64,000 bases of DNA, from NCBI GenBank assembly GCA_016490735.1, contig JAEMWC010000100.1:601001-665000 (forward strand), written 5' to 3'. Shown piece by piece: positions 46,501-50,400 of this stretch. Below the pieces are notes generated by a model. It saw only the letters and a list, made by a program, of their open reading frames with translations. It had not been told where the DNA came from and did not search any database. A program made the position numbers and the translations under genes. Origin of the DNA: Pachyseris speciosa. Lineage: Eukaryota > Cnidaria > Anthozoa > Scleractinia > Pachyseridae. Each line of letters begins with the position of its first letter. The stretch's first letter is position 1.

Positions 46501-48786
46501 TTTGAGCGAAACAAAGTTTGTTCTTTGCTCTGCACTTACATCATATCTAAATTAATCTTACTTAAGGTGGCTGAAAATGGTTTCGTTATTTTTAAACACC
46601 AACTCTTTCATGGATGTTTGTTTTCTTGAACATGGTAACATGGTACGTTGTGATCAATCTTTTGACATATAAGGTTACCATAGCAACAGTACAGCCTCTT
46701 AGAAACGCCCTTAATTTTGGCGTTAAGTGCCCGTAGCTCAGTTTAAAAAAATCTGTACATGGGGTTCAGAGCCGCTTTAAATTATCGAAAAATTAAGATG
46801 GCTCTAAACCATATGTACCGATTTTTTTAAAACTTTGCAGAAAGATGAATCTTCATATACTAATTGCAACTCAATAACAAAACGTGGGGTTCACCCGACT
46901 CGTTTTTTGTGTCACAGGCACATAAAACCAAAGTTAAGTGTATTTCTAAGAGACTGTACTATTGCTATGGTAACCTTAAATGTCAAAAAATTGATCACAA
47001 CTTGTTGAGAAATAGTTGGGAAATGTTTTGATACCATGTTCAAGGGAACAAACAAAAATATTGTGGGAGTATCGATCCATCAAAGAGTTGGTGTGTAAAA
47101 ATAACGAAACCATTTTGAGCCACCTTAAATCAAGCTGTTTTTTCCTCAGATGAGGTGAACCCAGTCTGTTGCACTTCTCTGGATTCTGAAGACACAGGTA
47201 AAAAAAAAATGCTTTTGTAGAGCAATCTACAGTCAGGCTTGGATGTTTTGTGTGGTTTATGACAATGCGAGATAAGCATGCACAGCGGGAATTTCGGTTT
47301 TGCGCGATTTTGCCATGTTTGTGATCGGTTTTTGGTTTTCGCATCTTTCTTTTATCATTCAGTAGGCTCAAAGTTTCCAACCAACGTGACTGCGGTTATT
47401 CGGATTTTGTATTCAGTTTTCAAAGCTAAACTAGTGAGCCTTGAACGACCTTACTAGAACTAACTTTAATTTCAAACTCCACCGGCGTTTTTTTGTGCGA
47501 TACCGAAAGACTACGTCAGGGAGTTTTTCAATTAAAAGTGACAAGCTTGTACGTACAAAGCGGAATTAATCCTGAACCACTTTAAAATCCAGATCTTGAG
47601 GACAAAGTATTTTATGTAGGCCAGGAGCTGTGACAAGCCACATTGGTGTAGCAATTTAACTTCACCGTAAAAGCCTTTTGTGGTTGTAGCTTTAAAAAAC
47701 GTCCTTTTTTCCTTTTTGACTGAGTTGGGTTAAGACTGAAGAGAAAAGCTTTGGTTTTCATTCAGGGCAGTCATGGACCTCTCTGCGTTCTGATATGCCA
47801 TAACCTCAAGCCATACATTCATCCCTCCAACACAGTCATTTGATGCATATCAAAATGAGTGAAATGTGATCTACAATGACTTCCACCAATTGAATACCGT
47901 GATCAAGCATAGTATTTTTGTTAGGCTCCAGGTTTTACTACTGCATTAGGATTTTGAAATATGGCGTGAGGTTTGCGATTTTGCAGTTTTGGTATTTTTG
48001 TGCAGTTTGCAGTTTTGCGGTTTTGCGGTGTCTGATAGGCCCCCATGCCCTCCCCCACCCTCCTCCTTAGCAAGTGTTGCTAGAATCCAAAAACCAAATT
48101 GGGGGATAATACATACGCAAGTTTCAGGTCAGAAAGAAAATGGCATACACCGTCTTATGTTGTGAAGCTTTTTAGGATTACTTTTCCTTAATTTTCTCAG
48201 GAAAATGTGGCTACCCCCAGTTTTCGATTTTGCTTTCAACAGCCCTAGCTAAGATCTACTTCCCGCATAGCCACAAACGACACTTAGATACCCCTGTATT
48301 AACCGGCACCGTCTTTGAGGTCCATTCATCCAGTCATCTAGCCAACGAAACTTATTCATGCATGTGTTTGTTCAGGTGGTCTGTTGGCCTATGAATTATC
48401 ATCTGTCTGTTATTTACCAAGAGTTTGTCTGTCTTTTGTTTTGTTGCCGCTCGATCGTTGAATTTAGTCATCACTTATTTCATGCATTTCATCCCTTTGC
48501 TGTTGCAGTTAAGGAGGGTAATCCATCTGACGACGAACTAGAAGCCCTTTCAAAGAAACTAACACATTGGAAGTCACTTGGACGTCGCCTAGACTTTCAT
48601 GACGCCGAGCTGACTGGGTTTCATAAAGACAATGAGGAATGGTCCGAAAAAGCCTTCAAAATGCTCTTGAAATGGAAATCACAAGAAGGCTCACGTGCCA
48701 CTTACCAAGTCCTCTATGACGCTTTATGTCATAAATATGTGAAGCAAAGAGGTTTAGCGCAAAACATTTGTTGCCAGAATGACTGA
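9791..48786 (+). CDS. candidate CRIB-Roc-COR-Death-Death chimeric gene (PAK N-terminus + ROCO)
   Basis: Proposed model: join(9791-10013, 10136-10224, 20547-20621, 21320-21413, 29900-30381, 37638-38323, 40580-40832, 41435-42218, 43771-43866, 44909-45184, 47150-47197, 48509-48786). It totals 3384 nt, or 1127 residues plus stop. Intron phases agree at every junction with GT/AG ends. Residues 1-160 match the PAK regulatory half (CRIB 82-95). About 162-540 is the Roc GTPase: P-loop GQDRAGKTS 196-204, switch II DFAGQ 386-390, THAD 475-478. About 550-895 is COR, with a Cys cluster at 833-874. Death domains are at about 928-1015 and 1036-1122. ROCO proteins are GTP-switch scaffolds and Death domains recruit signalling partners; a CRIB would bind GTP-Cdc42/Rac. 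The join between the two halves is inferred. The alternative is a truncated PAK followed by a separate ROCO gene. No start codon was found for a stand-alone ROCO. Confidence 0.5.
10136..10224 (+). CDS. PAK-type exon 2, CRIB (p21-binding) motif
   Basis: The acceptor is TTCTAG and the donor ACG|GTAAGT. It encodes [20 protein letters not shown], a full CRIB consensus (ISxPxxFxHxxHVG), followed by PVSSEFT. All key residues (Ile, Ser, Pro, Phe, two His, Gly) are present, so binding to Cdc42/Rac-GTP is expected. It ends exactly at the T of GEFT, as in other PAKs. Confidence 0.85.
10256..10446. repeat. hairpin MITE in PAK intron 2
   Basis: Near-perfect inverted repeat with about 90-bp arms (GGCCATTTCCGAATTACC ... 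GGTAATTCGGAAATGGAC) around a short AT-rich centre, flanked by TA dinucleotides. It begins 31 bp after the donor at 10225. Confidence 0.85.
11226..11322. repeat. (AT)n microsatellite
   Basis: Long TACA/TATA run. The poly-Tyr/Ile frame across it is an artefact. Confidence 0.9.
11392..11462. repeat. perfect 32-bp hairpin
   Basis: Arms start ATAACTTCACAGGAGTTC and pair perfectly across a 7-nt loop. AT microsatellites lie on both sides. No terminator context applies in a eukaryotic intron. Confidence 0.85.
11463..11520. repeat. (AT)n microsatellite
   Basis: Pure AT dinucleotide run following the hairpin. Confidence 0.9.
11620..11675. repeat. dispersed repeat, inverted partner at 18937-18993
   Basis: Contains GCATCAAGAGTTTCAGACTT; the reverse complement, diverged at a few sites, lies at 18937-18993. 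Family unknown. Confidence 0.55.
11674..12029. repeat. two (AAT)n microsatellites with a (TATG)n run between
   Basis: AAT runs at about 11674-11716 and 11986-12029, with TATG repeats near 11840-11862. Confidence 0.85.
12030..12400. repeat. unclassified repeat flank
   Basis: Contains a GTGGCAGTTCATTCCAAAGT / GAAAAGGCCCGTTTACCATA arrangement that looks like repeat-derived rather than unique sequence. I have no family name for it and no coding support. Confidence 0.3.
12414..12725 (+). pseudogene. THAP-domain N-terminal exon of ISL2EU
   Basis: About 100 residues with [14 protein letters not shown], the second half of a C2CH THAP zinc finger (CxxH within VCSDHF), then an acidic Ser/Glu-rich linker. 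The first Cys pair of THAP is missing, so DNA binding is probably lost. Confidence 0.65.
12916..13029. repeat. hairpin MITE
   Basis: Arms AACAATTATTATTCACC ... GGTGAATAATAATTATTGTT pair with a GTGGTGGATATTTA stem. It sits between the THAP and DDE parts of the ISL2EU element. Confidence 0.7.
13150..13713 (+). pseudogene. ISL2EU transposase, helix-turn-helix and first catalytic segment
   Basis: The plus frame has [20 protein letters not shown] and [18 protein letters not shown], the HTH preceding DDE_Tnp_4. After a frameshift near 13600 comes [20 protein letters not shown] and MWSDY. The Asp in IDCTE is the expected first catalytic residue. Confidence 0.75.
14190..14640 (+). pseudogene. integrase-like fragment inside the TIR element
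   Basis: Frames at 14200-14411 and 14335-14541 read [20 protein letters not shown], then [18 protein letters not shown]; a shifted frame follows with [20 protein letters not shown]. The layout resembles the region before the catalytic core of rve-type integrases in animal genomes, but no DDE residues are seen. Tentative. Confidence 0.3.
14735..15985 (+). mobile_element. L2/CR1-type LINE, 3' half, split by a SINE
   Basis: RT active-site motif YADD in [15 protein letters not shown] (about 14775-14815), then [12 protein letters not shown] and [16 protein letters not shown]. The SINE follows. Coding resumes with [20 protein letters not shown], then after a deletion [20 protein letters not shown] and [18 protein letters not shown] to the stop at 15891. 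The 3' end carries TTGTATTG repeats, typical of L2 tails. Dead. Confidence 0.8.
15033..15468 (+). mobile_element. tRNA-derived SINE
   Basis: The 5' head resembles a tRNA: A box in GGTTAGCTCAGTGGTAGAGC, B box as GGTTTAAACC about 40 bp on. It then has a long body ending near AAAATGCGCAATGTAAATGT. It interrupts the LINE frame immediately after HQV. Pol III boxes are present, but the acceptor stem does not pair as in a real tRNA. Confidence 0.75.
17248..17508 (+). CDS. hypothetical 86-aa ORF in the TIR element
   Basis: Open frame starting [20 protein letters not shown]; it contains a [20 protein letters not shown] hydrophobic stretch. No domain recognised. It could be an exon of the element's lost gene. 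Confidence 0.25.
   Translation: MTTGNYIYSMAKMRRSKTCQTVVALLSDVLGFPVCNFVNKMMPLLGSARNAYESWKKLENLNGALENFRNQVHPCFVGIFTTFPPE
17650..17800 (-). pseudogene. RecQ-type helicase Walker A fragment
   Basis: The minus frame reads [19 protein letters not shown], then [20 protein letters not shown] and VICPLL. This is the Q-motif to motif Ia region of RecQ-like helicases (expected LPTGxGKS). The Walker A Gly residues are changed (TSCDKS), so ATP binding is lost. No other helicase motifs are present. Confidence 0.6.
18100..18213 (+). pseudogene. ISL2EU transposase, later segment
   Basis: Continues the transposase after the second insertion: [20 protein letters not shown] then DKVM, the region with the second catalytic Asp of DDE_Tnp_4. 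The expected ADRGF block after DKVM is gone. Confidence 0.65.
18214..19613. other. intron sequence, no gene seen
   Basis: No supported exon. It includes the inverted partner (18937-18993) of the 11620 repeat. Confidence 0.4.
19622..20402. repeat. 781-bp foldback element, 8-bp TSD
   Basis: Long inverted arms (about 19622-19870 and 20160-20402) with repeated ACTGATCCCC words at both ends. Flanks are TAGTAATC (19614-19621) and TAGTGATC (20403-20410), an 8-bp near-match that would suit a hAT-type insertion. Non-coding. Confidence 0.7.
20547..20621 (+). CDS. PAK-type exon 3 (autoinhibitory segment)
   Basis: 25 codons in phase 0: [20 protein letters not shown] then RKNPQ, closely matching the segment that follows CRIB in PAKs and forms the kinase-inhibitory switch. 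Acceptor CACCAG, donor CAA|GTGAGG. Confidence 0.85.
21320..21413 (+). CDS. PAK-type exon 4
   Basis: [20 protein letters not shown] then [11 protein letters not shown], the PAK AVLDVLxFY block after the autoinhibitory helix. Acceptor TTTCAG, donor AAA|GTAAGT, ends in phase 1. No PAK linker or kinase exon could be found further along, which is why a fusion to the ROCO exons is considered. Confidence 0.8.
21414..21969. other. intron, no exon seen
   Basis: Contains GAGTC-rich tandem words near 21430-21500 but nothing codes convincingly. Confidence 0.4.
23421..23640 (+). mobile_element. tRNA-derived SINE with (ATT)n tail
   Basis: A box in TGGTGCAGTGGTGAGAGC and B box GGTTCAATTCC, followed by TTTGATTTGATTTGA, and a terminal ATT repeat at 23601-23633. 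It lies between the C-terminal coding part and the zinc-finger tail of the LINE, so it interrupts it. Confidence 0.75.
24199..24250. repeat. (ATT)n microsatellite
   Basis: Uninterrupted ATT run. Confidence 0.9.
24646..24957 (+). repeat. diverged duplicate of ROCO exon-1 region, with candidate cassette exon 24889-24957
   Basis: Aligns throughout with 29641-29945: shared words include AACGACGAAAAACCACTCGCA and GAGACACTTGAGC-like sequence in the intron, and the same TTTTCTTTAG acceptor. The exon part reads [20 protein letters not shown] and VIS against [12 protein letters not shown] in the ROCO copy. It has a GTAAGC donor and is phase 1 on both sides, so it can be included without breaking the frame. 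It could be a cassette exon or a dead relic. Confidence 0.55.
25200..26054 (+). pseudogene. unrecognised coding remnant split by a MITE
   Basis: The left part (about 25215-25345) reads [20 protein letters not shown] and [19 protein letters not shown] then a stop. The right part (25780-26054) reads [36 protein letters not shown] and [17 protein letters not shown] then stop. The composition looks protein-coding but I cannot name it. The MITE 25406-25776 sits between the two. It could be a decayed exon of the ROCO duplicate or a transposon ORF. Confidence 0.3.
25406..25776. repeat. MITE, TAA target site
   Basis: TIR AGCCCAGGCCAAACGGACTC ... with the reverse complement at the right end, flanked by TAA at 25403-25405 and 25777-25779. 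The interior is made of many ACTTGCG/CGCAAGT words in both orientations. Three-base TWA duplication suggests a Harbinger-type mobiliser. Confidence 0.8.
26055..26399. other. no gene seen
   Basis: Intronic or intergenic AT-rich DNA with no supported feature. Confidence 0.4.
26400..27563 (+). mobile_element. Tx1/L1-type LINE 3' region split by a MITE
   Basis: Coding blocks: [58 protein letters not shown]. After the [24 protein letters not shown] then [15 protein letters not shown], the CxxC...H...C knuckle. It ends at a stop near 27563. Excision of 26933-27243 with one TTA gives [19 protein letters not shown], a normal LINE frame. Confidence 0.8.
26933..27243. repeat. MITE, TTA target site, in LINE
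   Basis: Starts AGCCGCGGCTACACGAACGA and ends with a near-perfect reverse complement. Flanked by TTA (26930-26932 and 27244-27246). The interior is rich in GCGATTTTT words of both orientations. Insertion is exact with respect to the LINE frame. Confidence 0.85.
27848..28207 (-). pseudogene. Penelope GIY-YIG ORF, inverted left copy
   Basis: 119-codon frame nearly identical to the right copy: [20 protein letters not shown] and [20 protein letters not shown], continuing without the stop to KAKLFST. The upstream part (28225-28340) fuses YKRYVD directly to the linker, showing the internal deletion. Confidence 0.75.
28370..29277 (+). pseudogene. Penelope RT/GIY-YIG ORF, right copy
   Basis: A single frame from the YVDD catalytic motif to the GIY-YIG domain, broken by TAA at 29136-29138. 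After the stop the frame continues with [20 protein letters not shown] and ends KAKLFST at about 29277. The N-terminal RT fingers are missing. Key GIY-YIG residues (YVGYTRR, R in LFQRIEEH) are present. Confidence 0.75.
29900..30381 (+). CDS. ROCO exon 1: Roc P-loop and variable insert
   Basis: Starts [12 protein letters not shown] after TTCTTTAG, with G1 motif [16 protein letters not shown] and STDGIT as the likely G2 region. Then comes a charged insert with two related units (ISQFADDLA and VSQSANDLA, about 41 residues apart). The donor AAG|GTATAA ends on a full codon. Confidence 0.85.
29900..48786 (+). CDS. ROCO GTPase with tandem Death domains (Roc-COR-Death-Death)
   Basis: Eight exons, about 967 residues of the model. 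Roc: P-loop [23 protein letters not shown] in place of NKx[16 protein letters not shown] then [12 protein letters not shown]. Then COR-B with a Cys-rich insert, and two Death domains, each on a pair of phase-1 exons. All splice sites are GT/AG. Known ROCO proteins include LRRK and DAPK1 (which also has Roc-COR-Death); cnidarians have expanded Roc-COR-Death families. No leucine-rich repeats, ankyrin repeats or kinase are seen here. The first ROCO exon needs a phase-1 upstream exon; the nearest good candidate is the PAK-type exon 4 or the cassette at 24889. Confidence 0.8.
30660..30850 (-). repeat. DIRS terminal direct repeat, 3' copy
   Basis: Direct-repeat partner of 36610-36805, about 80 percent alike by eye. 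Confidence 0.75.
31357..32080 (-). pseudogene. DIRS tyrosine recombinase
   Basis: N-part (32045-31674): [20 protein letters not shown], then [13 protein letters not shown] and [19 protein letters not shown]-part (31584-31357): [20 protein letters not shown] and [15 protein letters not shown], the H-x-x-R box of the recombinase. The nucleophile Tyr region is not intact. The frame shifts between the two parts. Confidence 0.75.
32090..32684 (-). pseudogene. DIRS RNase H / linker region
   Basis: Frames 32684-32310 and 32391-32074 overlap. The second has [20 protein letters not shown], the conserved end of DIRS RNase H (ADxLSR), followed by a Gln/Leu-rich linker to the recombinase. Confidence 0.6.
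32907..33340 (-). pseudogene. DIRS reverse transcriptase, catalytic part
   Basis: Motif A region [19 protein letters not shown] (about 33335-33280). Then [14 protein letters not shown] and [20 protein letters not shown], where the active-site YLDD is YLDG, so the second catalytic Asp is lost. [20 protein letters not shown] follows. Confidence 0.8.
33345..33992 (+). mobile_element. LINE (L2/CR1-like) C-terminal fragment inside the DIRS RT
   Basis: Plus-strand coding: [79 protein letters not shown], stop at 33804, then an AT-rich 3' tail ending in TTGATTGATTG. The DIRS frame resumes on each side (MQYITIN before, [11 protein letters not shown] after). Confidence 0.75.
33990..34245 (-). pseudogene. 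DIRS reverse transcriptase, N-terminal part
   Basis: Frames at 34245-34033 and 34169-33972 give [29 protein letters not shown] and [20 protein letters not shown], then MQYITIN. This is the RT start of DIRS elements, cut off from motif A by the LINE insertion. Confidence 0.75.
34467..34517. repeat. (AAT)n microsatellite
   Basis: About 17 AAT units inside the DIRS region. Confidence 0.9.
34861..35284 (-). pseudogene. DIRS gag C-terminal zinc-knuckle region
   Basis: [17 protein letters not shown], then [16 protein letters not shown] and [36 protein letters not shown]. The CxxxxxGRCxx...H/RCxxC pattern is the typical Cys-rich tail of DIRS gag. The basic end ([12 protein letters not shown]) fits nucleic-acid binding. 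Confidence 0.65.
35385..36004. repeat. foldback element with 24-bp minisatellite
   Basis: 22-bp perfect inverted ends (AACTGCAGAATACCCTGCCA...). It holds about 12 copies of a 24-bp unit CTACAAGGCTACGTGGCTAC + GGAG (35450-35730), then three copies of a roughly 55-bp unit with GCGCTTGTTTCGGCTCATGG, then inverted GTAGCTCCGTAGCC words. Flanked by CACCAATACC(GG/AA)AGTA at 35370-35385 and 36017-36032. Confidence 0.75.
36093..36619 (-). pseudogene. DIRS gag N-terminal region (probable)
   Basis: Two minus frames: [20 protein letters not shown] and [17 protein letters not shown], then [18 protein letters not shown] and a Ser/Thr/Ala/Pro-rich stretch. The position just inside the 5' repeat fits ORF1. 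No catalytic domain. Assignment rests on context. Confidence 0.45.
36610..36805 (-). repeat. DIRS terminal direct repeat, 5' copy
   Basis: Contains AGCAATTGTCTCGCGTTTAA and GTTACATAAGCCCCTGA, both found in the same order and orientation at 30660-30850. Confidence 0.75.
37638..38323 (+). CDS. ROCO exon 2: Roc switch II and G4
   Basis: [20 protein letters not shown] (G3 and the Roc-typical HxxxxxxxFL run), [24 protein letters not shown] (G4 as THAD), then HDYFAVDNT near the end of Roc. Phase 0 in, phase 2 out (CTTCG|GTAAGT). Confidence 0.9.
38600..39360 (+). mobile_element. CR1/L2-like LINE C-terminal remnant
   Basis: Fragments in several frames: [22 protein letters not shown]-like [40 protein letters not shown] and [20 protein letters not shown]. 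These are the usual order of motifs after the RT core. Stops throughout. Confidence 0.65.
39508..39733. repeat. inverted-repeat element
   Basis: GGTTGCCACAGTCCTCC ... GGACCTGGGAACCGGGTTGC arms, with GAGAAAGTGCCCTGGTTGC and its inverted diverged copy inside. Similar frames on both strands are a by-product of the palindrome. Confidence 0.5.
39840..40390 (+). mobile_element. L2-type LINE 3' end with MITE insertion
   Basis: Short coding scraps ([30 protein letters not shown]) and a 3' tail with TTGTAAAGCGCCATAGGG and GCGCTTTATAAAAGTG-like words typical of L2. A roughly 170-bp TIR element at 40094-40263 (AAACGGGGAATGTTTGGT ... ACCAAACATTTCCCGT) lies between. Confidence 0.6.
40580..40832 (+). CDS. 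ROCO exon 3: COR-A
   Basis: [20 protein letters not shown], then [20 protein letters not shown] and [20 protein letters not shown]. This matches the COR winged-helix part of ROCO proteins (LxFYHDLGxIxxF, xPQWLIDVF). Phase 2 in, phase 0 out (ATG|GTAAGA). Confidence 0.9.
40833..41434 (+). other. ROCO intron
   Basis: 602-bp intron with a GCAG acceptor at 41431-41434. The open frame upstream of the acceptor (from 41234) is not conserved and is taken as intronic. Confidence 0.7.
41435..42218 (+). CDS. ROCO exon 4: COR-B with Cys-rich insert
   Basis: Starts [18 protein letters not shown] and has [11 protein letters not shown] and [10 protein letters not shown], typical of [23 protein letters not shown] is the second COR half. 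At 42029-42154 there are eleven Cys and three His in 42 residues ([19 protein letters not shown], then [10 protein letters not shown]), a likely metal-binding insert. Phase 1 out. Confidence 0.9.
42219..43770 (+). other. ROCO intron
   Basis: 1.55-kb intron with no recognisable repeat or extra exon. Confidence 0.6.
43771..43866 (+). CDS. ROCO exon 5: linker before Death domain 1
   Basis: [20 protein letters not shown] then [12 protein letters not shown], Ser-rich and basic (KRKLEH may act as a nuclear-type basic patch, inference). Phase 1 on both sides. Confidence 0.8.
44187..44326. repeat. (GGTA)n(GGGA)n(GGTG)n G-rich microsatellite
   Basis: About 140 bp of G-rich tetranucleotides in the ROCO intron between exons 5 and 6. 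The sense strand could form G-quadruplexes. Confidence 0.95.
44909..45184 (+). CDS. ROCO exon 6: Death domain 1
   Basis: [58 protein letters not shown] and [14 protein letters not shown]. The LGRRLxF...W..A..ML..W....AT...L..AL pattern is a Death fold. Phase 1 in and out. Confidence 0.9.
45185..46561 (+). other. ROCO intron
   Basis: No feature recognised up to the MITE at 46566. Confidence 0.5.
46566..47124. repeat. 559-bp palindromic MITE, TTAA target site
   Basis: Starts GGTGGCTGAAAATGGTTTCG and ends with its reverse complement. Arms pair for about 150 bp. Flanked by TTAA at 46562-46565 and 47125-47128, as in piggyBac-mobilised elements. Its right end is 25 bp from the acceptor of ROCO exon 7. 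Confidence 0.85.
47150..47197 (+). CDS. ROCO exon 7: linker before Death domain 2
   Basis: 16-codon micro-exon [16 protein letters not shown], phase 1 on both sides, acceptor TTTCCTCAG, donor CAG|GTAAAA. It occupies the same place relative to Death domain 2 as exon 5 does to Death domain 1, and starts with DE likewise. Confidence 0.7.
47198..48508 (+). other. ROCO intron
   Basis: 1.3-kb intron with no recognisable feature. Confidence 0.5.
48509..48786 (+). CDS. ROCO exon 8: Death domain 2 and stop
   Basis: [60 protein letters not shown] and [10 protein letters not shown], ending in NICCQND and TGA at 48784-48786. Very close to Death domain 1, including the identical [12 protein letters not shown], so a recent or constrained duplication. 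Confidence 0.9.
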
Positions 48787-48814
48787 GGTATTTCCTAGCA
48801 TCTTGTTAAAATCT

Positions 48815-49165
48815 ATTGACTGACTGCCTGACTGACTGACCGACTGACTGGCTTGTTAGCTGACCAAATCGGACTAACCGGCTGGCTGGCTGACTGACTA
48901 ACCGGATCGGTGACTGGCTGTCTTGCTGGATGGCTGACTGACTGACTAACTTAGTGCCTGGCGGACAAGCTGGCTGTCTAGCTAGCTAGCTAGCTGGCTG
49001 CCTCAATAATTGACTGAGTGGCTCACTGGTAAGCTGGCTGTCTAGCTAGCTAGCTGGCTGTCTCAGTGATTGACAAAGTAGCTGACGGACAAGCTGGCTG
49101 TCTTGCAAGCTAGCTGGCTGGCTGGGCTGACTGACTGACTGACAGGCTGGCTGGGTTGCTGGCTG
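48815..49165. repeat. degenerate CTGA/GCTG tandem repeats
   Basis: Mixed GACTGACTGACT, GGCTGGCTGGCT and AGCTAGCTAGCT runs in the 3' untranslated region or flank of the ROCO gene. Confidence 0.9.
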
Positions 49166-49175
49166 CACTTGATGC

Positions 49176-49181
49176 AATAAA
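49176..49181 (+). promoter_or_regulatory. candidate poly(A) signal of the ROCO gene
   Basis: AATAAA 390 bp after the stop codon, the first canonical hexamer on the sense strand after the tandem repeats. Confidence 0.45.
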
Positions 49182-50237
49182 ATATTTACGGTACGCCGTG
49201 CCCTTGACATTCACATCTTGCACTTAATTTTGGCTGTTTTTACAGTTAGATTTATGAATAACGTAGGTAGCAGGATCTGTAATTTCTTAGTCGTAGTTAG
49301 GAGGTTGTGTATGCGGATATATACGTTAAGCCAAGTAACACAAGTATAAGTACTGATACCCCGCTGAATGAGTACAAACGGGAAGACTAAAATGAAAAGG
49401 TGCTGAAACGGTGGAATTGTGGACCGCCAATGACAAGCCAAACAAATAGCTGATATGGAATCTAGCAATTGTGTTGTCGCACTTAACTGGTCATGAACTC
49501 GCTAAGTCCCGGTGGGACCAGTCTCTAAATTCTTTGAATAGCACCACTACCTGGTGAACCATTCACTAATGTCACGAGAAAGTAGAAAATGTCCATGGGA
49601 AATGCATCGATAGCAGTTAGAATATATGAATGTTGATTTCTTGGCTTGAAGGGCTAAACAAATGAACAACAATTATCTGACGAAACAACAACATTAAAAA
49701 TACCTACAAATAGCGGTCTGAACGTACAAATCTGACCAACATGGAACCGAGCAGAACAGGAAAACACTCTAACATCACCAGCGCTTCTCTTGCCTTGACT
49801 GTCACACCATGCAAACTTCCTGGACTTCCAGGCTCGAATAATTTACTTAGCATTAGTAAGGTGAGTGACACTCGCAGTTGTTTTAGTACCTCGGTTAAGA
49901 CTATTGAAATTATTTTCCCCCAACAGGTAAATAAGTCAAGTGCAAGTCACTGATTCACCGGCAGCCGTTTCATTTACAACGTTCTACTTTTGTTCCACTG
50001 ACTGCTGCTCTCTGTGCTTTAGTTCTTTGTAGTTTCTGTAAAATAGCTGTTTCAACGAAAATGTTTATTCAAGAGATCACTCCATTAGTCTAAAGATTCA
50101 TCTCCCGAAATTTCCTAAAATTGTACATAAAATTTGTAAACTGTAAAGAATAGTCAATGAGTGCCACTAAGTGTTATGCCTGTTTAGAGCGGATCTCAAT
50201 TGGGCGTCTTAAAACCAAAGTTATTGTTATTACTCTG
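49182..50237. other. intergenic, nothing recognised
   Basis: A 70-codon plus frame at 49741-49953 has no features and is not called. Confidence 0.4.
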
Positions 50238-50400
50238 GCCAATCACAACAGAGGTTAACAGCTTGAAGAGCCAATCAGAATTAGAAGCAGTTAGATGTAG
50301 CCGGCCCCAAGCGCGGGAAAATACTGTGCGACCAAGTCACTTTTGTTTCTGGCTCTGTTTATCATTGCTTGACAAAAAATGGCGCGAGTTTTTGGGTGAA
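50238..50400 (+). repeat. dispersed repeat, copy 1 (partner 56975-57150)
   Basis: Shares GCCAATCAGAAT, TGTAGCCGGC and AAGCGCGGGAAA words in the same order with 56975-57150. Family unknown. Confidence 0.5.
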
